The notes under the pieces were generated by a model that was not told the origin of the DNA, did no database searches, and saw only the letters and a list, made by a program, of their open reading frames with translations. This document shows positions 35,935 to 45,737 of a stretch of DNA of 64,000 nt, one piece after another; the stretch's first letter is position 1, and each line of letters starts with the position of its first letter. The DNA comes from Leptospira soteropolitanensis (GTDB lineage Bacteria; Spirochaetota; Leptospiria; Leptospirales; Leptospiraceae), in NCBI RefSeq assembly GCF_026151655.1, contig NZ_JAMQPN010000002.1, positions 496,001 to 560,000 of the forward strand, given 5' to 3'. The translations under genes and the position numbers were made by a program.

Positions 35935-36579
35935 ATGAATTTATTTTTAGACACAGCCAACATAGACGAAATTAAAAAAGTCCATGAACTTGGTCTCCTA
36001 GACGGGATCACCACAAACCCATCCATCATTGCAAAATCGGGCCGTAAATTTACGGAAGTCATCAAAGAAATTTGTAGTTTTGTAAAAGGACCTGTAAGTG
36101 CAGAGGTTCTTGCAACTGATGCTCCGACGATGATCAAAGAAGGTTTAGAACTTTCTAAAATTGCAGAAAACGTAGTTGTAAAAGTACCTCTCATTCCAGA
36201 AGGGATCAAAGCAGTGAATGCATTTGCTGAAAAAGGAATTCAAACAAATGTAACACTATGTTTTACTGCCAACCAAGCTTTACTAGCGGCAAAAGCTGGT
36301 GCCAGTTTTATCTCCCCTTTTGTGGGTCGTTTGGATGATGTTGGTTATGATGGATTGGAACTCATTTCTGAGATCCGTGATATTTATGACAACTACGGAA
36401 TCGAAACACAAATTCTTGCGGCATCGGTTCGCCACCCCATCCACTTCAAAGAAGTTGCCCTTCGCGGAGCCGATTGTGTCACTCTTCCTTACTCCGTATT
36501 TGAAATGCTTTTCAAACACCCACTCACTGACAGTGGACTTGCCAAGTTCGTCGAAGACTCCAAAAAACTAAATTGGTAA
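35935..36579 (+). CDS. fsa: Fructose-6-phosphate aldolase/TalC-type transaldolase
   Basis: 214 aa, the short TalC/Fsa class of transaldolases. [13 protein letters not shown] opens the protein, then [14 protein letters not shown] (about 24-36), and the Schiff-base lysine is Lys83 in [18 protein letters not shown] and ASVRHP follow. The enzyme handles dihydroxyacetone units between sugar phosphates in the non-oxidative pentose phosphate route. Whether it acts as transaldolase or as F6P aldolase cannot be told. It is preceded by a hairpin that may control translation. Confidence 0.92.
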   Translation: MNLFLDTANIDEIKKVHELGLLDGITTNPSIIAKSGRKFTEVIKEICSFVKGPVSAEVLATDAPTMIKEGLELSKIAENVVVKVPLIPEGIKAVNAFAEKGIQTNVTLCFTANQALLAAKAGASFISPFVGRLDDVGYDGLELISEIRDIYDNYGIETQILAASVRHPIHFKEVALRGADCVTLPYSVFEMLFKHPLTDSGLAKFVEDSKKLNW

Positions 36580-36583
36580 AAAC

Positions 36584-37015
36584 TTAAAACCACACCACCG
36601 GATATTTTCGGTGGTGCACAAAATTATTTACAAACAGAGCATTCATTAGTAGAATGATCGCTCCAACGAGTACAGGGACAAAAATAAAATCAATTCCTGC
36701 CCCTCCCATCACACCGATAAGAGCCGTGGCACCACCTGGCGGGTGTAAGGTGTGAGTTAAATACATAACAAAAATAGAAAGTCCCACTGAAATTCCAATG
36801 GTGAAAAAATTGGTTCCAAAAACTGCAACAAGGATCACTGCAATGGTTGCAGAAATCAAATGCCCTCCAATTAAATTTCTTGGCTGAGAAAGTGGAGCCT
36901 CAGGTACAGCAAACAAAAGCACAGCAGTAGCTCCGAAGGAACCGATGAGAAGAGAATGACCAGACCAGTTTGTAATGGCCAGGATCGACCAGATGGAAAC
37001 TGTACTACTAATCAA
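36584..37015 (-). CDS. HPP family integral membrane protein
   Basis: Four-helix membrane protein with the family motif HPPGGATA (near residue 91 of the 143-aa frame). The TTG start at 37015 cuts through the first membrane helix. The same frame is open to 37111 and adds a basic N-terminus (LRTIRPKRSFRF) before the helix, so the real start is probably upstream at a non-ATG codon, for example CTG 37108, overlapping the DUF1574 gene. HPP proteins include nitrite transporters of chloroplasts and cyanobacteria; the substrate here is unknown. Confidence 0.85.
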   Translation of the reverse strand: MISSTVSIWSILAITNWSGHSLLIGSFGATAVLLFAVPEAPLSQPRNLIGGHLISATIAVILVAVFGTNFFTIGISVGLSIFVMYLTHTLHPPGGATALIGVMGGAGIDFIFVPVLVGAIILLMNALFVNNFVHHRKYPVVWF

Positions 37016-37097
37016 ACTCCAAATCGCAAAACGAAAGGACCTTTTCGGACGAATCGTTCTTAAGGGGGCTTTAATTTTATAAGGAATGTTCTTTAGT

Positions 37098-38129
37098 CTA
37101 CTTTTCAGCGTGATTTACCCAAATATCTTTCATTTGGTCAATAAAACAAAAAGCAGACTGATGGGAAGCATCATTAAACAAATCACAAGTTCCTTCCCTA
37201 TTCCAGTTCAAAGTTTTAGCACCATAAGAATTCACCAAAGTTTCCATTGGCACCCACCAAACTTCCTTTATATGAAATTTCTCATAGTATTTATAATAAT
37301 CGCCGTAAACTTTCGGCCATAAAACAAGTGTTTTGATTTGGTTCTTACGAGCTAACTCTAAAAAAGCTTCCACATAAGGTTTTTGAGACACACCAAGTGA
37401 ATAAGAACTCATATACAAACTGCCGATACGAACTGTATCTTTTTTGATTTTTTCAATGGGATTTGATTGTACGCCATACATCAAATATTCACCTTTTGAA
37501 TAATTGATCAGTTGGAACTCTTCGTTGTAAGCAGATTTGTATTCCTTTAGTTTTCCACGTTTGAGCCTGGAACTGAAAAGTGAAAGATTTAACTCCAGAC
37601 TACGAATTACAAAGACTTTATCTAAAAAAAAGTTCCATTTTTCTTTGATTGGAATATCTTTCCATACGAAATCTATACAATCCTTATCACAACCCATCCG
37701 TAAAAATGGAGAAAGAATGAATCCTTTATTATCATCGAATGCCTCGGGGCTTAATGAAAGAATGACAAATTCTGGTTTGACCCCCGAATCCAAAAGTTTT
37801 TTCAATTGAATATAAGAATTCATCGGAATGCCTTGTGGACTACTGAAATTATATAGTGTCCAATCTTTGCGGTAAGGTTCGGGAATACCTAGTTCCGAAA
37901 AGGGATAAGAACGTGAATCTCCAAAAACAAGGGCTAATTTTTTGTCACCGACTTCCTTATCAGCTAACAGTCGCTTAGCCAAAACCTTTCTTTGGAAATA
38001 AAAAACAGAGTTTCCGGCTTGTAGAAATTCATCATGAAAGATGGGTAAAAGAAAAATTTTATCTACAAGAAAGATAAATAAAAAAAGAACGACTGGATAT
38101 AATAAAAACGGTTTTGATTTCAAAAACAC
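37098..38129 (-). CDS. DUF1574 family protein
   Basis: 343 aa from ATG at 38129. An N-terminal membrane anchor (about residues 8-28) is followed by an extracytoplasmic domain with LVFGDSRSYPFSELG, the GDS block of an SGNH-hydrolase-like fold, and a C-terminal D-x-x-H (NDASHQS). DUF1574 proteins are abundant in Leptospira and resemble O-acetyl/acyl-transferase accessory enzymes acting on surface polysaccharides. The serine and histidine look intact, so it may be an esterase or transferase; the substrate is not known. Confidence 0.75.
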   Translation of the reverse strand: MFLKSKPFLLYPVVLFLFIFLVDKIFLLPIFHDEFLQAGNSVFYFQRKVLAKRLLADKEVGDKKLALVFGDSRSYPFSELGIPEPYRKDWTLYNFSSPQGIPMNSYIQLKKLLDSGVKPEFVILSLSPEAFDDNKGFILSPFLRMGCDKDCIDFVWKDIPIKEKWNFFLDKVFVIRSLELNLSLFSSRLKRGKLKEYKSAYNEEFQLINYSKGEYLMYGVQSNPIEKIKKDTVRIGSLYMSSYSLGVSQKPYVEAFLELARKNQIKTLVLWPKVYGDYYKYYEKFHIKEVWWVPMETLVNSYGAKTLNWNREGTCDLFNDASHQSAFCFIDQMKDIWVNHAEK

Positions 38130-38179
38130 AAATCCTCTAACCTCACTATTTTAAGACTGGATTGGATTCTTCAACTAAT

Positions 38180-38923
38180 TTAAGAAACTGGCTGTCCAAG
38201 AACCTGTTCTTCCGTCACAACTTTGTATTTGCCTTCTTCAATCACTAAGTTTCGCAAATCCAATTTCCCAATCCGAATTCGGTAGAGGTCAAGAACCACC
38301 AAGTCCTTTGCTTTGCACATTCGACGAATTTGTCTTTTTTTGCCTTCTTTTAAAATAATACTGAGGTAACTTGTAAATCCAGGATTCGTCTTTTCAGGGA
38401 CAACATTTGCTGGTTTTACGGATAGGGCTCGAAGGGTATCCCCTCCTTCCCTTACACCTAACATAAACTCATCGGCTATGGCCTTCCAAGCGACAGGTTG
38501 TTTTAAACTGATAATGTATTCTTTATCTATTTTGTTTCTTGGGTGTGTGACTTTTTGGATGAAATCTCCATCAATGGATAAAAGTATAAGTCCACGAGAA
38601 TCTAAATCCAAACGACCTGCATAATTGTATTTTTGAAAACCCTCAGGTAAAAGCGAAAAAATCGTATTCTCATGAAACTTATCTTCATGAGAAGTTAAGA
38701 ATCCTGCAGGTTTGTTAAAAGCAATGATTTTGGGTCGATTCAAGGACTCCTCTTCCATTTGCACCGGTTTCCCATCAAAACTCACTGCGTCACCCTCAGA
38801 AACTCGAAAGGAAAGATCCGTGATGGTTTTTCCGTTCACTTTGATTCGGCCACCAAGGACCAATTCTTCCACTTTCCTACGGGAACCGAGACCTAATTTA
38901 GCTAGAAATGCGTTGATCCTCAT
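38180..38923 (-). CDS. Pseudouridine synthase, RsuA/RluB/E/F family
   Basis: 247 aa from ATG at 38923. An N-terminal S4 RNA-binding domain (MRINAFLAKLGLGSRRKVEE) is followed by the catalytic domain with the active-site aspartate in GRLDLDSRGLILLS. KKRQIRRM is the typical C-terminal motif. It isomerises a uridine in rRNA; which position is not decidable here. Divergent from lipA. Confidence 0.92.
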   Translation of the reverse strand: MRINAFLAKLGLGSRRKVEELVLGGRIKVNGKTITDLSFRVSEGDAVSFDGKPVQMEEESLNRPKIIAFNKPAGFLTSHEDKFHENTIFSLLPEGFQKYNYAGRLDLDSRGLILLSIDGDFIQKVTHPRNKIDKEYIISLKQPVAWKAIADEFMLGVREGGDTLRALSVKPANVVPEKTNPGFTSYLSIILKEGKKRQIRRMCKAKDLVVLDLYRIRIGKLDLRNLVIEEGKYKVVTEEQVLGQPVS

Positions 38924-38972
38924 GATTTTCCATTTTACAAAGTGGCCTCATTTCAAAAAGTCTAAAGAAGGT

Positions 38973-39869
38973 ATGAATCCGTTAAAAAAGAAACCTCGCT
39001 CCAAGAATATCAGTCCCAAGGTGGACCTTCCTCATTGGATGAAAGTGCGAGTGAGTTTTCCCACGGAAGGAGATGCTCTTGCCAAAGTGCGAGAAGAGGT
39101 AGAATCCAAAAAGTTACATACTGTCTGCGAATCCGCAAGCTGCCCAAACCTCAACCACTGTTGGAACCGTAGAACGGCTACCTATATGTTGTCCGGAGAT
39201 ATTTGTACAAGACGATGCCAATACTGTGATGTGGCCTTTGGAAAACCAAATCCCCTGGATTTAGAAGAACCCGAACGAGTAGCAAAGTCGGTTGCAGAAC
39301 TTGAATTACGCCATGTGGTTCTCACGGCGGTCAACCGTGATGATTTAAAAGACGGTGGTGCTGGCCATTTTGCAGAAACCATAACCAAAATAAAATCCTA
39401 TCGTCCCAGTTGTTCCATTGAAGTCTTAATTCCAGATTTTAAAGCCAAAGAGGAATCTTTACAAATTCTCTATGCCGCAAAACCAAATATCATCAACCAT
39501 AATATTGAAACGGTCGAACGACTCTTTCCAACCATCACGCCCCAGAAGAACTACAAACGTTCTTTAGAAGTCCTATCTCATATTGCAAAACATGGTTTCC
39601 TTACTAAAAGTGGTCTGATTCTAGGCCTTGGAGAAACCGAAGAAGACGTAAAACTTTGTTTAAGAGATCTCTACGACCACGGGGTTAGGATGCTCACCAT
39701 CGGCCAATACCTACAACCAGGTCCCACCCACTACCCAGTTCAGGAATTTATCAAACCAGAAACGTTTGAATTATGGAAGGAATTTGCTTATCGAACGGGA
39801 TTCAAAACTGTAGCTTCTGGCCCACTCGTTCGATCTTCTTATCATGCTGAGGAATATTTTTCTGAGTAA
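38973..39869 (+). CDS. lipA: Lipoyl synthase
   Basis: 298 aa from ATG at 38973, after AAGAAGG; earlier in-frame codons lie antisense to the S4 gene. Both iron-sulfur sites are present: the auxiliary cluster CESASCPNLNHC (C-x4-C-x5-C) and the radical SAM cluster CTRRCQYC (C-x3-C-x2-C). The C-terminal RSSYHA serine motif, a ligand to the auxiliary cluster, is intact. It inserts two sulfurs into octanoyl-lipoyl domains (EC 2.8.1.8). No lipB is adjacent. Confidence 0.96.
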   Translation: MNPLKKKPRSKNISPKVDLPHWMKVRVSFPTEGDALAKVREEVESKKLHTVCESASCPNLNHCWNRRTATYMLSGDICTRRCQYCDVAFGKPNPLDLEEPERVAKSVAELELRHVVLTAVNRDDLKDGGAGHFAETITKIKSYRPSCSIEVLIPDFKAKEESLQILYAAKPNIINHNIETVERLFPTITPQKNYKRSLEVLSHIAKHGFLTKSGLILGLGETEEDVKLCLRDLYDHGVRMLTIGQYLQPGPTHYPVQEFIKPETFELWKEFAYRTGFKTVASGPLVRSSYHAEEYFSE

Positions 39870-39896
39870 ACACCCAATTCATCCGAAAGATTAGGT

Positions 39897-40193
39897 ATGG
39901 ATGAGGAAAAAATGGAGGCATTTAGGAAGGAACTAACCAAAACGTTCTTTCTCTCCATCTTAAAAGATTTAAGTGAAATTGGAGAACCACTCTCTGATTT
40001 TGAAGTAAAGGTTCTCATCCAAAAAGCACTGGCCCACTCACCCGATTTACAAGTGGAGTGGGGAGAAATGGACAGGTTTGGAAATAGCACCTTACTTGTG
40101 AAATACGAATCCAACCTACTTCTCATTGAAGCAAGTCAACTCATAAGCACCATTCGAATCCTCTGGAATGAGTACAAATCCAAAGAGGATTGA
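39897..40193 (+). CDS. Hypothetical protein downstream of lipA
   Basis: 98 aa from ATG at 39897, 27 bp after lipA. A helical N-terminus (KMEAFRKELTKTFFLSILKDL) leads into a short beta segment. No signal peptide or recognised family. Same strand and close spacing suggest co-transcription with lipA. Confidence 0.65.
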   Translation: MDEEKMEAFRKELTKTFFLSILKDLSEIGEPLSDFEVKVLIQKALAHSPDLQVEWGEMDRFGNSTLLVKYESNLLLIEASQLISTIRILWNEYKSKED

Positions 40194-40310
40194 TACACTT
40201 ACTACCCACAAAATCACAAATCAAAACGAAAGAAGACTGGTGTTTTTATTTAGGGGTAACCATTGATTCAAAAGAATATAACTTAAATACCTAGAAAGTT
40301 CTTAGTACAT

Positions 40311-40348
40311 AAAAAAAGCCCGAAGGAAATTTCCTCCAGGCTTCTTTT
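40311..40348 (-). terminator. Terminator of the FecR-domain lipoprotein gene
   Basis: On the minus strand, AAGCCTGGAGGAAA pairs with TTTCCTTCGGGCTT, followed by a run of seven T. It lies about 20 bp after the stop at 40369. Confidence 0.8.
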
Positions 40349-40368
40349 CTACTTAAGGGTTGGTTTAT

Positions 40369-41550
40369 TTAGAATTTGGATTTTTGTTGAAGGTCGTAAA
40401 TGACTTCTTCTACATTGTCCATATCAATTCTCTTAACACCATTTTCAGTGTGAACAATCAACTGTCCGTTTTCTTGGTTGATGATCGCTCCAATCACTGT
40501 TTTACCGTCTACTAGAACGATTTTTTCAATTCTTTCGTAGTAGTTTACAATGTCTTTTTTAGACTTAAACTCTTTTGGTTGGTTAGCCAAAGACTCTTCG
40601 AATTTTTTCTTCTCTTCTTCTTGGCGTTTTGCCACTTCACTTTCAATTGCTTGTCTCTTAGCATCAATTTCTTGTTTTTTCAACTCATCTAACTTTTCAG
40701 TTTGAGCTGTTTCGCTAAGTTTTGCAATCTCTTGTGCAGTTTGTTTGTCCACTGTTACGATGGTTTTGATTTCTTGTTCTTCGTTTTTAGTCAGTTTAGC
40801 ACTTTCTACTACGAGTTTTTCTTTCTCAGCAGTTTTGAATGCTTTGTTTAAATCCAAAGTTTGGATATCAGCAGACTTTGCAAGGTCAGCAGATTTTGCT
40901 GATTGTGTGGATGCTTGGTCTTTCTCTAAGATTACTTCTGCTTTTGCAATTGATTCTTGGAGTTTTTTCAAGTCTGCATTTCCAGAGATTTCTTCTGAAG
41001 AAAGTTTTTCTAATGCAGGAACACGTGGAGCAAATGCAACCGCACCTTCAACTACTTTTACTTTCGCAGGTTTTCCCTCGGCAGCTTCTACGATAAAAGA
41101 CGTTCCTCGCACACCCGCAATCGCAGTTGGTGTTACGACAGTAAAGTTGTCTTCTTTCTTAGCTTTGTTCACTTTTGCAAATACCTTTCCAGAAACTAGA
41201 GCAATTTGAGTGTCTGTAGTTCCCGAATTGTCTTGGGAAAGCTTCGCAAAGTCAATCGCGGACTTAGGAGAGATACGAATGCTCGATCCATCCGCAAATT
41301 GGATGTCTACTTTTCCATTGTCGCCTGTGACTACGTTATCCCCGGATTTCAGAAGGGCACCAAGCTGTGCTTTTTCTTCTGTTTGGTCTGCGTGTTGGAT
41401 TTTGGAATCTCCCACCGCAAATACGACTACCGCAGATAAATCTGCAGCTTTTTTAGGTGCCTCAGACACTTCTGCGTCTGGTTTCTTACAAACTGTAAGA
41501 CCAGTGAAAAGAAGCGCAAGGCCCATTATGGTTAGTTTCGATGCTTTCAT
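40369..41550 (-). CDS. FecR-domain lipoprotein (LipL45-like)
   Basis: 393 aa from ATG at 41550; a TTG or similar start nine codons upstream is less likely. The leader ends in FTGLTVC, a lipobox, followed by KKPDAEVSEAPKK. The FecR domain covers about residues 65-170: GDNVVTGDNGKVDIQFADGSS, then VSGKVFAKV and TPTAIAGVRGTSF. A long charged coiled coil (about 190-340) and a C-terminal beta segment follow. The layout resembles leptospiral LipL45/Qlp42. FecR domains bind peptidoglycan or relay signals; here it is probably a periplasm-facing structural lipoprotein. It has its own terminator. Confidence 0.85.
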   Translation of the reverse strand: MKASKLTIMGLALLFTGLTVCKKPDAEVSEAPKKAADLSAVVVFAVGDSKIQHADQTEEKAQLGALLKSGDNVVTGDNGKVDIQFADGSSIRISPKSAIDFAKLSQDNSGTTDTQIALVSGKVFAKVNKAKKEDNFTVVTPTAIAGVRGTSFIVEAAEGKPAKVKVVEGAVAFAPRVPALEKLSSEEISGNADLKKLQESIAKAEVILEKDQASTQSAKSADLAKSADIQTLDLNKAFKTAEKEKLVVESAKLTKNEEQEIKTIVTVDKQTAQEIAKLSETAQTEKLDELKKQEIDAKRQAIESEVAKRQEEEKKKFEESLANQPKEFKSKKDIVNYYERIEKIVLVDGKTVIGAIINQENGQLIVHTENGVKRIDMDNVEEVIYDLQQKSKF

Positions 41551-41807
41551 ATCGTCCTGTCCCTTAGTGAAATTCAACTTTCGTTACTCTAATCAACAAA
41601 CTGAGGGTTTATAAATTCCCAGCTTTTTTGTATTTTTTTCTAGAATGAAAAAAAATTCATTAGTTCGGAAAAAAAATAAATTAGTGATTAGATTTGTAAA
41701 CGAATATTCAGGATTTTTCCCTGAATCTAAGCATTTTCAAGGGAAAAGAAAGGATTTCCTTTGGAAAATCGCTTTGTCTAAGATAGAGGAAGAAAAAAAC
41801 TCCCATT

Positions 41808-43130
41808 ATGGCTGAAATCTCTACACTGAACCAAAGACCCGCCTCCTCCATCAAACTCCTGGAAGAAATGGAAAGGTCGTATAAAGACCTTCCGATGGAA
41901 GCCATTGTCAAACAAGACATCCTAAGACAGGGCATTCACTTTTTACCCGAATCCTTTCAAGTGAAAGATCCTTATAAATCAAAAGATTACTTTATTTTTT
42001 CCTTTGATCATATTCCCCTAGCTGACCTAAAAGACGGTGCAGACACCAAAGCTCCCGAAGAGATCAAAATCTCAGGAGGACATTTTGGTCTTTTAAAAAC
42101 AGTGATCTCCACAAGAAACAACCCGAACTCTCCCTATAAAATGAAATCAAAGGACGGAATCCCTACTTTGTTTTTAGAAGAAACAGAGATTGGCAATGCA
42201 GAGTATCCCCCCATCCCTTCTTGGTACAGACACAAAACTAAATCGGGAAAATTACCAGGAGAAGTGGCACCTGTCATTGAATGGGGTTACCTCTTATATT
42301 TAACAGTATTTCGAAACTGCCAATACTTTGGAAAAGACGAAGAGTGTGCCTATTGTGATATCAATCACAACTACCGCCAACAAAAAGGGGCAGGACGTCC
42401 TTATACGGGAGTGAAGGATGTTGAAGATATCTTAGAAGTGCTTTCTTGGGTGGATGCAGAAGACCAAATTGCAAAGGTTTACACCATCACTGGTGGTTCG
42501 GTTCTTACCAACCTCAAAAAAAAATCAGAAGTGGATTTTTACCTCCAATACCCTGAAGCCATTGAAGCAAGGTTTCCCAAACGTTGGATGGGAAAACTGG
42601 TAGCCCAAGCCTTTGAAAAGGAAGACTGCCAAAAATTTAAGGATGCAGGGATTCAAATCTATCACCCCAATTATGAAGTATGGGACAAAGCTCTCTTTGA
42701 AAAGATTTGCCCTGGAAAGTCGAGTTGGATTGGTTATGAAAATTGGATCAGAAGGGTTGTGGATTCTGCTGAAGTATTTGGTCCTGAAAATGTAATTCCT
42801 AACTTTGTGGGTGGAGTCGAACTTTCCGAACCTTGGGGATTTAAAACCGTGGCCGAAGCCATCACTTCCACAAAACAAGGTTTAGATTTCTTCATGTCAA
42901 AAGGAATTGTTCCGAGGTTTACAGCATGGTGTCCTGAACCTTATACCACGCTTGGCCAACAAGCAGGCCCTCCCCTTGTGTATTTTTGTGAATTGTTAAG
43001 GGCTTGGAAAGAAACCTTCGAACACTACGCTCTCCCCACTCCTCCAGGATACGGGGAACCTGGTCCAGGAAAGGCGGTATTTTCTGTTTCTGCTTTTATG
43101 GATGTGATAGGATATTCTGGACGAAATTAG
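41808..43130 (+). CDS. Radical SAM protein with extended cysteine loop
   Basis: 440 aa from ATG at 41808. The cluster motif is CQYFGKDEECAYC (about residues 165-177), that is C-x8-C-x2-C rather than C-x3-C-x2-C. The preceding LYLTVFRN and following YTITGGSVLTN (glycine-rich SAM-binding strand) fit the radical SAM barrel. A late WCPEPYTTLG is conserved-looking. Substrate unknown. The gene is monocistronic or leads the 7TM-SpoIIE gene, 36 bp downstream. Confidence 0.8.
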   Translation: MAEISTLNQRPASSIKLLEEMERSYKDLPMEAIVKQDILRQGIHFLPESFQVKDPYKSKDYFIFSFDHIPLADLKDGADTKAPEEIKISGGHFGLLKTVISTRNNPNSPYKMKSKDGIPTLFLEETEIGNAEYPPIPSWYRHKTKSGKLPGEVAPVIEWGYLLYLTVFRNCQYFGKDEECAYCDINHNYRQQKGAGRPYTGVKDVEDILEVLSWVDAEDQIAKVYTITGGSVLTNLKKKSEVDFYLQYPEAIEARFPKRWMGKLVAQAFEKEDCQKFKDAGIQIYHPNYEVWDKALFEKICPGKSSWIGYENWIRRVVDSAEVFGPENVIPNFVGGVELSEPWGFKTVAEAITSTKQGLDFFMSKGIVPRFTAWCPEPYTTLGQQAGPPLVYFCELLRAWKETFEHYALPTPPGYGEPGPGKAVFSVSAFMDVIGYSGRN

Positions 43131-43166
43131 TTCTATCCTGTACAAAGAAAAAACTAAAATCCGTTT

Positions 43167-45242
43167 ATGCGAAAACAAATTCTACTAACGGGAGTTTTTT
43201 CTCTCCTGATTTTCCAGATCGCCTGTCTGAACCCAGAACAGGAAGAACCACACCGGTTCCGCCAAGGGGTTCTAGACATTAGTGACCTTACTTTCAAAGA
43301 AGATACCATTGTAGACTTACAAGGGGAATGGGAATTGTATTATGGTGATTTCCATTACCCACCTTTTCACGGAGAAAAACCACTCACAGGGTATTTGGCC
43401 ATCCCTAGTTCCTGGCAAGATGAGGAATTCGGTGGGGAAGAGTTACCAAGAACTGGACATGTCACCTTACGGGCGTTCATTCATATTAGCAAACAAACCG
43501 TAGGACAAGAATTACGAATTTATATCCCTGATGTTGCCTCCTCCTATCGATTTTTTGCCAATGGAATTTTGATTGGAGGACAAGGGAAACCGGGGATCAA
43601 TCAATTCGATGATACTCCAAGAATCAAATCCAAATATTATACCCTAATTCCTGACAATGAAGTCATAGAACTTGTATTTCATATCGCCAACTATGATAAT
43701 AATTTTGGTGGATTTTGGGCCATTCCAAGCATAGGAAATAAAAATGCTTTGGATCGGGAGAAGATGCTTGCCAATGCTCGTGAACTTTTTTTACTCGGGG
43801 CACTTGTTCTTATTGGTCTTTATCATTTTGGATTGTACTTTTACAAAAGAAAAGAAACTTCGATTTTTTACTTTGCTGTCTTTTGTTTTTTGCTGGGTAT
43901 CAGACTTGCCTTTACGGGCGAAAGGTATATCTTAGAACTTTTTCCGAGTCTTCATTGGCCCACAGCCTTTCGGATTGAGTTTGCTTCTTTTTATTTTGCA
44001 GTTCCTACCTTTTTACTTTTTATCTACTCCCTGTTTCCCAAAGAATCCAATCCAAAATATGTACGTTCTGTACTCATTGCCAGTATCGCTTTTTCTTTTA
44101 CACTATTTTTACCGATATCCGTATTTACGATTTTATTGTATGGATTCCAAGTATTGGCATTTTTTACCATTGGTTATGTCATTCATATCAACTTAAAGGC
44201 AGTGTTTAACAAAAGACCTAATTCCAAATTATTTTTTTTAGGACTTCTTATTTTAGCATTTTCCGTTGCCTTTGATATTTTGCGCCACAGTGTGAACAAC
44301 CGAGGGATAGGTCTGACACCTTATGCCCTACTTTGTTTTATTTTTATCCAATCGCTGATTCTCTCTAGCCGGATTGCCAATGCTTTTATCCGAGCGGAAG
44401 AACTCGCGGAAAGTTTGAAGATTAGCAATGAATCACTTCTTGCTGTGACTGAAAATTTGGAACAAATTGTTTCAGAGAGAACATTTCAATTAAACTCTTC
44501 TTTGAATCGCATCAAAAAAGACCTCCTCCTTGCCAAAAAAATCCAACAAAAGATCCTTCCAGAAGATGGAATCAAATTTGAACATTTGAAAATCCATCTT
44601 TATTTCCAACCACAAGGAGAAGTGGGCGGAGATTTTTATGATATCTTTGAATTGGATAATGGGACCGTTCGTTTTTTTGTGGCCGATGCCACAGGACACG
44701 GGATCCAAGCGGCTTTATATACGATGGCCATTAAATCCGAATATGAAGCCATCAAACGTTTTATTACCAAAACAGATGATTTAATGAACCATCTCAACCA
44801 AAAGATTCAGAACAAATTTTCTGGACTTAAAATTGTTTTTTCTGGATTTTTATTAGATATTGATACCAAAACAAAAACCATCTATTACTCGTCAGCGGGT
44901 CATCCCAACCAAATTTTTCAATCTTTGGGAGAACAAATCATTTTAGATCGAACCGGAAATATCATCGGTCTCAAAAAAGACCAACCCTATACACAAAAAC
45001 AATTCCAAATGGCTATGGGAGATAGGATTTTACTTTTTACCGATGGGATGTTGGAACAAAAAAATGAAACAAGAGAAGAGTTTGGAATGGAACGAATCCA
45101 AAAGATACTTGTTGATTATTCTGGGAAAGAATCGGAAAGAGTGCTTGCCGAACTTGTCATCCAACTTTTCCTCTTCCAAGGGAAAGAAGAACAAGAGGAT
45201 GACCAAACGATGGTTCTTATTGAATGGGAAAAAACTTCATAA
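43167..45242 (+). CDS. 7TMR-DISM sensor with SpoIIE-type PP2C phosphatase
   Basis: 691 aa from ATG at 43167. The leader ends in IFQIAC (lipobox-like). A periplasmic DISMED2-like beta domain (about 35-190) is followed by seven membrane helices (about 205-405), a coiled coil (about 415-460) and a SpoIIE/PP2C domain (about 465-690). Catalytic metal ligands appear in GEVGGDFYDIF, ADATGHGIQAAL, SAGHPNQ, FTDGMLEQ and DDQTMV. Proteins of this design sense an extracellular ligand and dephosphorylate an anti-sigma-factor antagonist. No partner gene is adjacent. Confidence 0.93.
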   Translation: MRKQILLTGVFSLLIFQIACLNPEQEEPHRFRQGVLDISDLTFKEDTIVDLQGEWELYYGDFHYPPFHGEKPLTGYLAIPSSWQDEEFGGEELPRTGHVTLRAFIHISKQTVGQELRIYIPDVASSYRFFANGILIGGQGKPGINQFDDTPRIKSKYYTLIPDNEVIELVFHIANYDNNFGGFWAIPSIGNKNALDREKMLANARELFLLGALVLIGLYHFGLYFYKRKETSIFYFAVFCFLLGIRLAFTGERYILELFPSLHWPTAFRIEFASFYFAVPTFLLFIYSLFPKESNPKYVRSVLIASIAFSFTLFLPISVFTILLYGFQVLAFFTIGYVIHINLKAVFNKRPNSKLFFLGLLILAFSVAFDILRHSVNNRGIGLTPYALLCFIFIQSLILSSRIANAFIRAEELAESLKISNESLLAVTENLEQIVSERTFQLNSSLNRIKKDLLLAKKIQQKILPEDGIKFEHLKIHLYFQPQGEVGGDFYDIFELDNGTVRFFVADATGHGIQAALYTMAIKSEYEAIKRFITKTDDLMNHLNQKIQNKFSGLKIVFSGFLLDIDTKTKTIYYSSAGHPNQIFQSLGEQIILDRTGNIIGLKKDQPYTQKQFQMAMGDRILLFTDGMLEQKNETREEFGMERIQKILVDYSGKESERVLAELVIQLFLFQGKEEQEDDQTMVLIEWEKTS

Positions 45243-45262
45243 AAACGTTTCCCATACTTTCA

Positions 45263-45688
45263 TTATTTTTTTAAGAATAAATTGTCTACTCCATTCTTTT
45301 CAAATTCCGTATCATATTTTTCTGCTTCTTTTGCGACCTTCGTTTCATAATCTTCGGGACTCAGTGCTTCCAAATCCTTTGCAGATACTTTTAATTCCAA
45401 ATCTCTTTGAGCAAGTTCCGTAGAAAGATCTGTCCAAAAAATATCATCGTTATATGGTTCAAGATAAGACTCAAATACTTCCTGAAAGTATTCTTCCGAG
45501 ATGGTATAAAGTCCGTTTTCAGAAACGATGGGACTTTCCTTTTCCACAGAAAGTTTTTTTAAAATGGATTGAATGAATTCGTCCACAGATGGGTCTGTTT
45601 CTTCATGGGGGGAATTACTAACCCATTCGAATACGGCAAGAGCATTCAAAAGGTGTTTTGTTTCTTGAGGATTTAGTTCTAAATTCAT
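45263..45688 (-). CDS. Hypothetical acidic protein
   Basis: 141 aa from ATG at 45688. Acidic and helical with no export signal; it begins MNLELNPQETKHLLNALAVFEW and has no recognised motif. It is convergent with the SpoIIE gene and ends 20 bp from it. It may be co-transcribed with the 51-aa frame 49 bp upstream. Confidence 0.7.
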   Translation of the reverse strand: MNLELNPQETKHLLNALAVFEWVSNSPHEETDPSVDEFIQSILKKLSVEKESPIVSENGLYTISEEYFQEVFESYLEPYNDDIFWTDLSTELAQRDLELKVSAKDLEALSPEDYETKVAKEAEKYDTEFEKNGVDNLFLKK

Positions 45689-45737
45689 GATTACCTACTT
45701 TGTTTCCATAGAAGTGGGAATCCTTAGTCTAGGCAAA

